A DNA stretch of 64,000 bases from Pontibacillus marinus BH030004 = DSM 16465 (GTDB lineage Bacteria > Bacillota > Bacilli > Bacillales > BH030062), in NCBI RefSeq assembly GCF_000425225.1, contig NZ_AULJ01000008.1, positions 124,001 through 188,000 of the forward strand, read 5' to 3'. The translations under genes and the position numbers were made by a program. Below the pieces are notes generated by a model, which was not told the origin of the DNA, did not search any database, and saw only the letters and a program-made list of their open reading frames with translations. Positions 26,557-34,703 of the stretch are shown here, one piece after another; the stretch's first letter is position 1; every line of letters begins with the position of its first letter.

Positions 26557-26967
26557 ATGCTTATGGATGTCATTTTTGGGTTTATATTTTTCACATTACT
26601 CCCACTCGTTCTATGGGGATCGATCGTATATTTTGGAATAAGAATGTTAGTTGGGTTGTGGAAAAAAGATTTTCAATCAATAAAATGGAATGGTAGACTT
26701 CTATTTTATTTTATAAGCTTTTTTTTCAATTCAATCGTAATTATGATAATACTTATGTACTTAAATGTTTTGGAATCTTTTACTTTAAAGGGAATTATCA
26801 CATTAATTTTCTCCGCAATAATATTATATTTAACTCATAGGAGTAGAAGGAATAGTGTTACATATAAGGTGTTGGTGATTACTCAAGTTGTTTTCATCTG
26901 TTCGGTGATTATTTATGCTATCTTTTTTCTGGATCGCGGGCCTGTAGCTATTCCTGTAACAGCATAA
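26557..26967 (+). CDS. Hypothetical membrane protein
   Basis: A 136-residue hydrophobic protein with about four membrane spans. AGAAGG lies 6 bases before the ATG. The stop codon directly abuts the start of the next membrane gene (TAAATG), so the two are probably translated together. I recognise no family. The setting among immunity genes allows the guess that the pair protects against a membrane-targeting toxin; there is no motif evidence for that. Confidence 0.6.
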   Translation: MLMDVIFGFIFFTLLPLVLWGSIVYFGIRMLVGLWKKDFQSIKWNGRLLFYFISFFFNSIVIMIILMYLNVLESFTLKGIITLIFSAIILYLTHRSRRNSVTYKVLVITQVVFICSVIIYAIFFLDRGPVAIPVTA

Positions 26968-27189
26968 ATGAAATATAAAACATTTTTAAAATACATTTTT
27001 ATATTAACAGTTGTTATGATGTTAATCATATTTCCTATACTATACACTGATGGGGATATGACATCTGTTATAGTCTTTACATCGTTCCTTATCTTAATGA
27101 TAATATCAGGAAAATTAAATAAGTTACACAAAGTTATAATGTCGATTGCTATATTAATTAGTATAGTTATTGCGCTTTTGATAAAGTAG
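26968..27189 (+). CDS. Hypothetical small membrane protein
   Basis: A 73-residue protein with two to three membrane spans (FIFILTVVMMLIIFPILYT region and a second hydrophobic half). It starts at the base following the previous stop codon and has no separate ribosome binding site, so it depends on coupling. No recognised family. Confidence 0.5.
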   Translation: MKYKTFLKYIFILTVVMMLIIFPILYTDGDMTSVIVFTSFLILMIISGKLNKLHKVIMSIAILISIVIALLIK

Positions 27190-27344
27190 TCTTTTACTAG
27201 AACAGCTTGAATTTAGTCTTCCAACATATTTTAATGGTTGGAGTACTTCGAGTTTTTTATTAAATATATGAGCTCTGTTTCAGAACTATAGTGACGATGA
27301 TACTTTCTCTAGGGGACTATGGAACAATTAAGAGGTGATCTAAA

Positions 27345-27761
27345 TTGGCTGTTGGTTTTAAAATAGATTTCTTATGGTACCAAGTAGGTCATGGTGATTT
27401 CCTTCATTCATTTTTTTCAACAATTAGTTATCATTTGGAACCGAATGGCTGGGGGAGTGAATATCCATATTTAATGAATGAACTTTATCAAGGAAAACTC
27501 TCATGGAAGGATGTTCCGAAAGCATTAACAGAAGTGGGGGAAGTGCGTTCGAAATTAAAATCATTCACTCCTGATAAGGTGATATGGGATATAGAAGATA
27601 CTTCAAAACAACCACCCTGGGGCCAAAATATTAGTTCTACTATAACTAGCTTAGCGAATTACTTTGTTACAAGTGATGGCAGAGATATGTTTGAGGTTTT
27701 AGTTATGGCATTGAAAGATGCTGAGTATGAAAAGGTAGATATTGAGATTGAAAGTATTTAA
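27345..27761 (+). CDS. Imm70 family immunity protein
   Basis: A 138-residue soluble protein. The opening VGFKIDFLWYQVGHGDFLHS, then FFSTISYHLEPNGWGSEYP and the later SKQPPWGQNIS and NYFVTSDG segments match the Imm70 immunity family as I know it. Immunity proteins of this class protect against toxins delivered by neighbouring cells. The start is a TTG with AGAGGTG 7 bases upstream. A strong terminator follows. No cognate toxin is seen nearby. Confidence 0.8.
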   Translation: MAVGFKIDFLWYQVGHGDFLHSFFSTISYHLEPNGWGSEYPYLMNELYQGKLSWKDVPKALTEVGEVRSKLKSFTPDKVIWDIEDTSKQPPWGQNISSTITSLANYFVTSDGRDMFEVLVMALKDAEYEKVDIEIESI

Positions 27762-27772
27762 TTCCTTTAAAC

Positions 27773-27804
27773 CTGGTTGGTTGATTTAGCCAACCAGTTT
27801 TTTT
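27773..27804 (+). terminator. Terminator of the immunity gene run
   Basis: CTGGTTGG pairs with CCAACCAG around a 9-base loop, followed by seven T residues. Confidence 0.85.
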
Positions 27805-27827
27805 AAATTCCACTAATCTATCTGGAT

Positions 27828-28301
27828 CTAAAAAAATTGAATACCTGTAGAGAATGGTTCATCCCCAATTTTAGAATCGAAGAATTGGAACGTTACACCT
27901 TTATAGCTGAGATATTCATCTTTTTTGGATCTCATCGTAAGTATTTTTTCCATAGCCTTCTTTGTTAAGTCTATATCGTAATCAAGTTCTAAAATTTTTA
28001 GTGCCGAAGTAATTGATTTCATATTATAGATATCATATACGGCTATATCTGATTTTCGCGTATAGTTAACTATGGGAGGGTTTGGATCACTTTTTTCAGA
28101 AACAATAAACAACATTTTCTTGTCCCAAACGTCATATCCCATCTTCGTTAAAGTGGTATTTAATTCTTTCATAGATTTGGTTTGATGGATTTCTTGGTTA
28201 AATTCCACTTTTATATCATCATTACCTAATGACGTTTTGAAGGTAAATAAAGTGATAAGACCAATGCCTACAATTGTAATGAGCAATAAAGGTTTCTTCA
28301 T
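27828..28301 (-). CDS. Hypothetical exported or membrane-anchored protein
   Basis: A 157-residue protein with an N-terminal hydrophobic helix (LLLITIVGIGLITLF) and no lipobox, followed by a charged domain expected outside the membrane. I recognise no family. It is leftward, convergent with the Imm70 gene and downstream of the mannitol operon terminator. The A/T-rich codon use matches its immunity-gene neighbours. Confidence 0.6.
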   Translation of the reverse strand: MKKPLLLITIVGIGLITLFTFKTSLGNDDIKVEFNQEIHQTKSMKELNTTLTKMGYDVWDKKMLFIVSEKSDPNPPIVNYTRKSDIAVYDIYNMKSITSALKILELDYDIDLTKKAMEKILTMRSKKDEYLSYKGVTFQFFDSKIGDEPFSTGIQFF

Positions 28302-28383
28302 TAGTTTTTAACTCCTTAGCATAAATTGTTTTACCCCATTATAATTTCGACATTTCATTAGTTTATCTTAAATGATCTTTTAC

Positions 28384-28431
28384 AATAAAAATAATCGGCC
28401 CCTCTCTTTTGGGTAAGAGGAGACCGATTAT
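28384..28431 (-). terminator. Terminator of the mannitol operon
   Basis: ATAATCGG (28391-28398) pairs with CCGATTAT (28424-28431), with an inner CCTC/GAGG stem. On the reverse strand TTTTATTGT follows. It lies 14 bases past the mtlD stop codon. Confidence 0.85.
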
Positions 28432-28444
28432 AAGAACTACTTAT

Positions 28445-29593
28445 TTAGTTAGTCAATCTGTGTATTTGCTCACTAACAACACTAACCAAACGATTCCCTT
28501 GATCAAGCTCAGCTACCTGCTGCAATGCTTGAAGCGCGCCTTGATTTCGCACTACTTCCTGCAATTCCTTCGCCTCTTGATCACTCTCATTTTGATAAAG
28601 TAGGGCAGAGGCAATTACCTCAGCTAGATACTCTGGATCTTTTCCAACCGTTTCAATATGCTCTGAAGCTGGTCGAACTAGACGATCTTTTGGTCCAAGT
28701 TTGCGCTTAGGGCCACGACCTACACGTGTAACTTCATCTGAAAGGTCTGGGTTAAGGAAGCGTTCGATGATTTTTTCAATATAGGCTTCGTGTTGTGATT
28801 CATCAAAATTATATTTTTCAATTAAGACAGATCCAGTTTCCTTTAGTGTTCCGCGTACTTTTTCTAAAATTGTAGGGTCATCCATAGCTTGCTTAATCGT
28901 CTTGTGACCGTGATAATGTCCGAGGTAAGCGGCTGCGGCGTGTCCTGTGTTAACGGTGAATAGCTTTCGCTCAATGTAAGGGGTTAAGTCCTCTACATAG
29001 GTGATTCCATCTACGTTTGGTTGCTCCCCTTTAATGAGAGGTGTTTCAACAACCCACTCAAAATAAGGTTCCACTTTTACCGTTAAAGGATCGTCATTGT
29101 TTTGGTCTGGGACAATGCGATCAACAGCTGCATTTGGGAAGCCTACTGTTTCGTCTAGTATTTCATGCTTTGCTTCGTCAAGATTTTCAAGTACATGAGT
29201 ACGCAAGGCTTCACTGCCACCGATCATGTTTTCACAGGCGATTACATTTACAGGTCCACGGTTTTCAACCAAGCGTTTTTCGAGTCCTTGAGCTAAGACC
29301 TTTGAGATAGCTGGCAGAATGTGAGGACCCACAGCTGTTGTGATCAGGTCAGCTTCTGCGATCGCTTGAATCACTTCATTTTGTTGAGTCATGCTGTTGA
29401 GACCACTTACGTTTTGGACCTCGATGGTTTCATCACTTCCAGCTAGATCCACTGTGTAGCCCTTACGGTTATTTAGTTCATCAATTAATGTGTCATTTAC
29501 GTCTACAAAAATGGTCTCGTAGTTCGCTTGGTCGAGTAGTGCTCCGATAAATCCGCGTCCAATGTTTCCGGCTCCGAAGTGGACTGCTTTCAT
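28445..29593 (-). CDS. mtlD: Mannitol-1-phosphate 5-dehydrogenase
   Basis: A 382-residue cytoplasmic enzyme that oxidises mannitol 1-phosphate to fructose 6-phosphate with NAD. It opens with the NAD-binding MKAVHFGAGNIGRGFIGALL, and has VIACENMIGGSEALR and the active-site region KLFTVNTGHAAAAYLGH, all typical of MtlD. Length is normal. Its ATG lies one base past the mtlF stop, so the two are coupled. Confidence 0.97.
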   Translation of the reverse strand: MKAVHFGAGNIGRGFIGALLDQANYETIFVDVNDTLIDELNNRKGYTVDLAGSDETIEVQNVSGLNSMTQQNEVIQAIAEADLITTAVGPHILPAISKVLAQGLEKRLVENRGPVNVIACENMIGGSEALRTHVLENLDEAKHEILDETVGFPNAAVDRIVPDQNNDDPLTVKVEPYFEWVVETPLIKGEQPNVDGITYVEDLTPYIERKLFTVNTGHAAAAYLGHYHGHKTIKQAMDDPTILEKVRGTLKETGSVLIEKYNFDESQHEAYIEKIIERFLNPDLSDEVTRVGRGPKRKLGPKDRLVRPASEHIETVGKDPEYLAEVIASALLYQNESDQEAKELQEVVRNQGALQALQQVAELDQGNRLVSVVSEQIHRLTN

Positions 29594-29594
29594 A

Positions 29595-30032
29595 TTAGTT
29601 CACCTCGCTGAACATAGAAATGACTTCTTCTTTTGTCTCCGCATCAATGATCTTTTGAATGTTTTCTTCTTCAGAGCAAACGATTGCGATCTGAGATAGG
29701 ATTTCAAGGTGTTCGTCACCTTTTCCAGCGATACCGATTAGAAGTTTTACAATGTTACCATCACCGAAATCAACGCCTCCAGGGACGGTTACGACAGAAA
29801 TTCCTGTTTCGTGAACAGCTTTTTTCGCATCTTCTGTTCCGTGTGGGATTGCTACATAGTTCCCCATGAACGTGGAAGTGATTTCTTCGCGTTTAATCAT
29901 TTCGTCGATGTATTCCGGGCTAACATAGCCTTGCTCGTTTAGGATGCCTCCAACGTAACGGATCGCTTCCTCTTTATTGTTAAGCTCTTTATTCAGTACG
30001 ATATTTTCTGGTTTTAAAATGTTGTTAGACAT
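29595..30032 (-). CDS. mtlF: Mannitol-specific PTS enzyme IIA
   Basis: A 145-residue PTS EIIA protein that passes phosphate from HPr to the EIIB domain of MtlA. The phosphorylated His is His64 in NYVAIPHGTEDAKKAV. The opening ILKPENIVLNKELNNKEEAI is characteristic. It lies 12 bp downstream of mtlR and is coupled to mtlD, giving the order mtlA-mtlR-mtlF-mtlD. Confidence 0.96.
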   Translation of the reverse strand: MSNNILKPENIVLNKELNNKEEAIRYVGGILNEQGYVSPEYIDEMIKREEITSTFMGNYVAIPHGTEDAKKAVHETGISVVTVPGGVDFGDGNIVKLLIGIAGKGDEHLEILSQIAIVCSEEENIQKIIDAETKEEVISMFSEVN

Positions 30033-30044
30033 GTGAATTCTCCT

Positions 30045-32144
30045 TTAGGTTTGTTTAGATTTATAAAAGTCATAGAGTTGATTCGAAATATAGTGAATCA
30101 TTCTCTCTTCATCTTTTGACTGGAGGATGGTTGTGCAATCATCCTCTTCCACGATGAGGGAGCTAATAAAGCTTAAGATCTCTAAGCCCTCTTGATGGAA
30201 GTCTTCTGGTGCAAGCATCAGCAGAATGGTGTGCACCTGCATTTCCTCTTGATCCATTCCCTGAACTGTTAATGGTTCTTCCAATACATGAATGGTAAAA
30301 GAAGCCTGTTCAACTGCTGAACTTCTGGCGTGGTAAAGGGCAAGGTGTGTATCTGGTATGCCCAGTCCGCCTATTTTTTCTCGCTCCAGTAAATGCTCAA
30401 CAATAGGGGAAGGATCTGAAATAATTCCTGCTTGTTTTAATTGTAGAGAAGCTTCGTTAAGTGCTCCTTCTACATCTGTAGCTTTTAATGATTTTACAAA
30501 AAGGTTATTTAAAATCTGGTTCAGAGCTTCTGCATAGCGTTGGCTTTTTGCCAAGGATTGTCTGATAGCATCCAAGGATTCGTCTCCACTCTCTTTTGGT
30601 GTGGATGGTGCTTTTTGCAGTTGGCTCGTTACCTGTACGCGACGGATGATGTGCTCGATTTTCTGAATATCTTTTTGTGGGAGCACAGGGCTTACATGGA
30701 CATAAGATTCAAAATCCGTAAGCGCAATGGTTGATACGATCAAATCGAAAGAATCTGTATCAAGCTTTTCTAAATCAAAAAGCGATCGATGTTCGACAGT
30801 TTCAATCTGCTTAAATTGTCGCTGCAGTTTAGCTGCTAAAATTTTAGCTGTTCCCACGCCGCTGGAGCAAACGACTAATACATTGAGTCCTCGACCACCT
30901 TCTAAGTTGATCAGGGCAGAAGCGAAGTGCATGACGACAAAAGCCGTTTCTTCTTTTGGGAACTCAAACCCCGTAAACTCTTCATGGAGAGCTTTTTCAA
31001 CATGGTCAAAAAGCTCTGGATAATCCTGCTCGATTTGTTCGGTGAAGGTGTTTTCAATGTCCATTTTTTGTTGAAGTCGATAGACACTTGGTTTCAGGTG
31101 TACAACCAGGTCATTCAGCAAACGTTCAGATTCGTGTAAGTCGATGTTAATTCGTTTGGATACATTGGCGATTAGTTGTTTGGTTTTAAAAGCAATGCTA
31201 ATACTCGAATCCTTAAGCAACGTATCCTTTTCATATCGCGCTTTTGCTCCCATCAGGTGCATGGTGATATAACCTGTTTCAGCTTCAGGAATATTGAGTT
31301 CGAATGTGTCAGAGAGCTTCTCGATTAATTTTTCAGCAGTTGAAAATTCTTTTGCGGATCTGAGCTTTTGAAGTTGCTCTTGATCCATATTGATCGTTTC
31401 GCCTTGTTGGATCCGTTCAAGGGCTAGAGCCAGGTGAACGACGAGTCCAATGTAGGCGCTATCTGCTAAACGATAGGTTAGTTCATTTCGTAGTTCATCA
31501 ACATGCTGCTCGATTAAAGACAATTTATCTTTATTGACGAGGCCAAGCAGCTGCTCGGATACAGAGTCCACCAGGTTCTTAGGTTTTTCTTGAATGTTTT
31601 GGCGGAGTAGGGAGAAGAAGTCGAGTTCATCCATATGGCGCATGATCAGATAACTGATGGCTTCTCGGATTTTACTTTCTTCCCCTTCGATTTCAACACC
31701 GTATCCTCGTTTTCTTACTAACGTAAGTTGAAAGTCAGACAGATCTTCTTCAATTTTGTCGAGGTCATGACTAATCGTTGCGACGGTCACACCCAGTTCA
31801 CTTGCTAGAGCAATAAGCTTAACGGGCTCTCTTGCTTCTAGTAATGTTGAAAGGATCAATACATGTCGTTCTTCAGGCGTGTAATCTAAGGTAGTTTGTT
31901 GGTTCAATTCAAGTTTAAATGCTTGCTTGGATTCGAATGGACCTGTGATCTCAAGTTGACCTTCTGTTGCTTTTTCAAGTTGAAGGTTGTACTCATCCAA
32001 AAGGGATTCAATACTTTTGAGATCACGGTGAACAGTACGTGTGCTGACGTCCAATTCTTTTGCCATATGCTTGATTGTGGCTGGCTCATCCTGTTGAGAG
32101 AGCAGCATATCAAGAATTTTTCGTTCGCGCCCTGTAACATACAT
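30045..32144 (-). CDS. mtlR: Mannitol operon transcriptional activator
   Basis: A 699-residue multidomain regulator of the BglG/MtlR class. Two N-terminal winged-helix segments (ILDMLLSQQDEPATIKHMAK and ASELGVTVATISHDLDKIEE) precede two PRD domains, an EIIB-like domain with LVVCSSGVGTAKILAAKL, and a C-terminal EIIA-like domain with THLALYHARSS. The PTS phosphorylates PRDs and EII-like domains to set its activity according to mannitol and glucose supply. It lies inside the mannitol operon, after a gap with a palindromic candidate MtlR site and the mtlA terminator. Confidence 0.95.
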   Translation of the reverse strand: MYVTGRERKILDMLLSQQDEPATIKHMAKELDVSTRTVHRDLKSIESLLDEYNLQLEKATEGQLEITGPFESKQAFKLELNQQTTLDYTPEERHVLILSTLLEAREPVKLIALASELGVTVATISHDLDKIEEDLSDFQLTLVRKRGYGVEIEGEESKIREAISYLIMRHMDELDFFSLLRQNIQEKPKNLVDSVSEQLLGLVNKDKLSLIEQHVDELRNELTYRLADSAYIGLVVHLALALERIQQGETINMDQEQLQKLRSAKEFSTAEKLIEKLSDTFELNIPEAETGYITMHLMGAKARYEKDTLLKDSSISIAFKTKQLIANVSKRINIDLHESERLLNDLVVHLKPSVYRLQQKMDIENTFTEQIEQDYPELFDHVEKALHEEFTGFEFPKEETAFVVMHFASALINLEGGRGLNVLVVCSSGVGTAKILAAKLQRQFKQIETVEHRSLFDLEKLDTDSFDLIVSTIALTDFESYVHVSPVLPQKDIQKIEHIIRRVQVTSQLQKAPSTPKESGDESLDAIRQSLAKSQRYAEALNQILNNLFVKSLKATDVEGALNEASLQLKQAGIISDPSPIVEHLLEREKIGGLGIPDTHLALYHARSSAVEQASFTIHVLEEPLTVQGMDQEEMQVHTILLMLAPEDFHQEGLEILSFISSLIVEEDDCTTILQSKDEERMIHYISNQLYDFYKSKQT

Positions 32145-32240
32145 CTCTGCCTGACCTCCTTTCTTGTGACAAAATTGAAATAGCTTACACTCTAATGGTA
32201 AGCCGTTTTATGGGCCTTATCAATGAATAGAAAAAGCATG

Positions 32241-32264
32241 TTCGTCACGTGGGGTGTGACAAAA
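32241..32264. promoter_or_regulatory. Candidate MtlR site upstream of mtlR
   Basis: TCGTCACGTGGGGTGTGACA shares GTCA, identical spacing and TGTGACA with the site upstream of mtlA at 33887. The inner GTCAC/GTGAC is an inverted repeat. MtlR binding is inferred. Confidence 0.5.
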
Positions 32265-32282
32265 TTTAATTACTGATATATA

Positions 32283-32316
32283 AAAGAAAGGACCTGACTC
32301 GGGTGAATCAGGTCCT
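32283..32316 (-). terminator. Terminator after mtlA
   Basis: AGGACCTGA (32289-32297) pairs perfectly with TCAGGTCCT (32308-32316); on the reverse strand TTTCTTTTA follows. It begins six bases past the mtlA stop and would partly separate mtlA from mtlR expression. Confidence 0.85.
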
Positions 32317-32321
32317 AAGAA

Positions 32322-33791
32322 TTAGTCTTCGTTTTTGAGTTCTTTTACAAGTTCATCATACTTAGGACTATTTAAGAAGTTTTCCACAGAAATGTGGTGA
32401 GCATTCGGTACTTTTTGAATGGCACGTTCTGTTAAGTCCTTGTGTGTGATGACGATGTCTACGTCACTTGGTAAGTCGTTGATTGCCATGTTTGTGACAT
32501 CAATGTCGATGTTTTCTTTCTTGAACTTGTTTTTCAGTAGGGAAGAGCCCATCGCACTGGAGCCCATACCTGCGTCACAAGCGAAGATGATTTTGTCCAC
32601 TTGGCTACGATCGACATCTGGTACTTCATTTGTATTACGATTTTCAGTCTGCTCTTCTTGCGCTTCAGCTTGCTCTTCATTTGTTAACTGGTCAGAAACG
32701 CGGCTTTTCTTACCTTTCATTTCTTCCATTTTAGCTGTAGCGTCGTTCAAGTCGCCTTCTTCTTCTTGCTTACTAAACTTCAGGATGAAGGAAGCTACGA
32801 CAAAAGATGCGATTGTTGCTAGAAGCACACCTAGAATAACTCCGAAAATATCTCCTTTAGCCGTTAGTGGTAGTAAGGCTACGATACTTCCTGGTGAAGG
32901 TGTTGCTGTTAGTCCTACACCTGTGAATACGAATGTTGCTGTACCTGTTACACCACCTGCAATGGCCGCTAAAATTAAGGACGGTTTTGCAAGGATATAA
33001 GGGAAGTAAATTTCGTGAATACCACCAAAGAAGTGGATGATTGCTGCACCTGGAGCTGTTTGACGAGAAATTCCTTTTCCGAAAAACATGAAAGCGAGTA
33101 GTACGCCTAAACCAGGTCCAGGGTTTGTCTCAAGTAAGAATAGTACAGATTTACCTAAGTCTTGTGTTTGTTCAACGGCAATTGGGCTTAAGATACCATG
33201 GTTGATGGCGTTGTTTAAGAATAGAACTTTAGCTGGTTCGATAAAGATATTAACTAATGGTAGTAGTCCGATATTGATTAAGAATTCAACACCAGCGCCA
33301 AGAACATTTGTTAAGCCAGCCATAATTGGTCCAATAATGTAATAGCCAATGATAGCAAGGATTGCGCCTGTAATACCTGCAGTAAAGTTGTTCACTAACA
33401 TTTCAAATCCGGAGCGAATGCGACCTTCTAGCGGCTTGTCGACAGCTTTAATCGCTGCACCTGCTAGTGGTCCAATGAGCATTGCCCCAAGGAACATCGG
33501 AATGTCAGCTCCGACGATAACACCCATTGTGGCCGTCGCACCAACAACTCCTCCGCGTAATCCGTGAACCAATCGTCCACCAGTGAAACCGATGAGTAAT
33601 GGTAGAAGATAGTTGATCATCGGTCCAACCATCTCTGCTAAGTTTTCATTTGGAAAATATCCATCAGGAATAAATAATGCTGTTATAAGACCCCATGCAA
33701 TAAATGCACCAATATTCGGCATAATCATGCCACTTAAAAAACTTCCGAATCGCTGCACACGTGCGCGAATTCCAGTTTGTTGCTCACTCAT
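32322..33791 (-). CDS. mtlA: Mannitol-specific PTS enzyme IICB
   Basis: A 489-residue mannitol permease-phosphotransferase. Residues 1-345 form the EIIC membrane domain (opening QRFGSFLSGMIMPNIGAFIA; GGIHEIYFPYILAKP is the sugar-site loop). After a charged linker, the EIIB domain has its phosphorylated Cys405 in IIFACDAGMGSSAMG. There is no EIIA domain; that is supplied by mtlF. The upstream region holds a cre-like site and a palindrome shared with mtlR. Confidence 0.97.
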   Translation of the reverse strand: MSEQQTGIRARVQRFGSFLSGMIMPNIGAFIAWGLITALFIPDGYFPNENLAEMVGPMINYLLPLLIGFTGGRLVHGLRGGVVGATATMGVIVGADIPMFLGAMLIGPLAGAAIKAVDKPLEGRIRSGFEMLVNNFTAGITGAILAIIGYYIIGPIMAGLTNVLGAGVEFLINIGLLPLVNIFIEPAKVLFLNNAINHGILSPIAVEQTQDLGKSVLFLLETNPGPGLGVLLAFMFFGKGISRQTAPGAAIIHFFGGIHEIYFPYILAKPSLILAAIAGGVTGTATFVFTGVGLTATPSPGSIVALLPLTAKGDIFGVILGVLLATIASFVVASFILKFSKQEEEGDLNDATAKMEEMKGKKSRVSDQLTNEEQAEAQEEQTENRNTNEVPDVDRSQVDKIIFACDAGMGSSAMGSSLLKNKFKKENIDIDVTNMAINDLPSDVDIVITHKDLTERAIQKVPNAHHISVENFLNSPKYDELVKELKNED

Positions 33792-33841
33792 GAGAAGTTC
33801 CTCCTTCGTCTCTGTTTCTGTGTTTTTTCTGTACTTTTATG

Positions 33842-33855
33842 ATAAAGCGGTTACA
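33842..33855. promoter_or_regulatory. cre-like site in the mtlA promoter region
   Basis: ATAAAGCGGTTACA matches the cre consensus TGNAANCGNTNNCA except at its first two bases. It overlaps a possible leftward promoter (TTGTAG, 18 bp, TATCAT). CcpA control of mannitol uptake would be usual. Confidence 0.45.
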
Positions 33856-33886
33856 GCCGAATCTACAAGACAATCTAAATGCAGGT

Positions 33887-33906
33887 TTGTCATAGGTCCT
33901 GTGACA
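33887..33906. promoter_or_regulatory. Candidate MtlR site upstream of mtlA
   Basis: TTGTCATAGGTCCTGTGACA is an interrupted palindrome (TGTCA and TGTGACA) lying about 95 bp before the mtlA start and upstream of the likely -35 box, an activator position. Its twin is at 32241. Confidence 0.5.
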
Positions 33907-33939
33907 TCATTAAAAAGTCGGATTTGGTGGGAGTTTGGC

Positions 33940-34139
33940 GCGCTCATATTTTAGGGGGTGCGCTCTTAAAAGGGGCAGATCGCTCATAATTCAAGGGGTG
34001 CGCTCATAAAAGAGGCAGGTCGCTCATATTCTAGGGACTGCGCTCATTAAAGCAGTAGGCCGCTCTTATTCCAGGGATTGAAATCATAAATGAAGTGACT
34101 CGCTCATATCTCCAAGATCGCGCGCATAAATGAAAGATA
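33940..34139. repeat. Array D: ten-unit tandem repeat with 20-bp period
   Basis: Ten consecutive 20-bp units start at 33940, 33960 and so on, most beginning with GCGCTCAT, TCGCTCAT or a close variant. Odd and even units differ (TCGCTCATATTCTAGGGACT versus GCGCTCATAAAAGAGGCAGG), giving a 40-bp higher-order period. Units decay toward the right. No indel disturbs the phase. It lies between the mtlA regulatory region and a small membrane-protein gene and has no coding sense, since the period is not a multiple of three. Confidence 0.85.
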
Positions 34140-34169
34140 TCACTAACTATCAATAAGCTATCCCCAAAA

Positions 34170-34189
34170 TTGATCAAACGTTTGATCAA
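34170..34189. promoter_or_regulatory. Perfect 20-bp palindrome, probable operator
   Basis: TTGATCAAACGTTTGATCAA is fully self-complementary and lies 57 bp before the small gene at 34246. The core ATCAAACGTTTGA recurs at 36389 and 43482. The binding factor is not known; a LacI- or TetR-type regulator would suit the symmetry. Confidence 0.5.
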
Positions 34190-34245
34190 GTATAACCATC
34201 CGCCTTCATGTCCATGATGATAAAAACATCATAGGAGGTTGAATT

Positions 34246-34353
34246 ATGGAGGAAGAAGGCAACATTTTTGAAGGATTGTTCTGGGGCATCTTTTTTAGCA
34301 TACCCTTATGGATGTCGATCATAGGATGGTACAAGATTCTCTTCAAGTCCTAA
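34246..34353 (+). CDS. Small single-span membrane protein
   Basis: A 35-residue peptide opening MEEEGNIFEGLFWGIFFSIP, with one hydrophobic span and a short basic tail ending KILFKS. AGGAGG lies 7 bases before the ATG at 34246. No family is recognised. The perfect palindrome upstream suggests specific regulation. Confidence 0.6.
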   Translation: MEEEGNIFEGLFWGIFFSIPLWMSIIGWYKILFKS

Positions 34354-34370
34354 AAAATGTCTCATAAACA

Positions 34371-34379
34371 TGTTATAAT
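34371..34379 (+). promoter_or_regulatory. Extended -10 promoter of the Fic antitoxin-toxin operon
   Basis: TGTTATAAT is a full TGnTATAAT extended -10 box, 37 bp before the antitoxin start codon. The -35 region (TAAAAA) is weak, as extended -10 promoters allow. Confidence 0.6.
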
Positions 34380-34415
34380 AGAGGTTAGGGACAACGTACT
34401 AAAGGGGAGAACAGT

Positions 34416-34703
34416 ATGGTTACATCTGAGCTATTAAAAGAAGCTCCATCGATAACGATGAGACGAACAAAACCGCAGGAAAAAGCTGATACGTTAAAAA
34501 CCTATTATGCGAAACTGAAAGGGGTCGTTCCATCCGTGCGTGATTCAGAAATCCAAAAGGGTATGAAGTCAGTTAAAGGAACATTAGCGATGGAAGGACT
34601 TGATTTGCAGTCTGAGGAAGAAAAGCTGATCCGAGCCAAAGTAGAAGGTGAGCTTTCCGAGGAAGAATTTATGCAAAAGGTGCAAGAACTAGCTTATGAA
34701 TGA
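34416..34703 (+). CDS. VbhA-type antitoxin of a Fic toxin
   Basis: A 95-residue helical protein directly upstream of a Fic gene, overlapping it by 8 bp. Residues 56-61 read TLAMEG, fitting the class I Fic inhibitory motif [S/T]xxxE[G/N], in which Glu60 would block ATP binding in the toxin. The C-terminal part (SEEEKLIRAKVEGELSEEEF) matches the usual tail of Fic-associated antitoxins. AGGGGAG precedes the ATG. Confidence 0.82.
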   Translation: MVTSELLKEAPSITMRRTKPQEKADTLKTYYAKLKGVVPSVRDSEIQKGMKSVKGTLAMEGLDLQSEEEKLIRAKVEGELSEEEFMQKVQELAYE

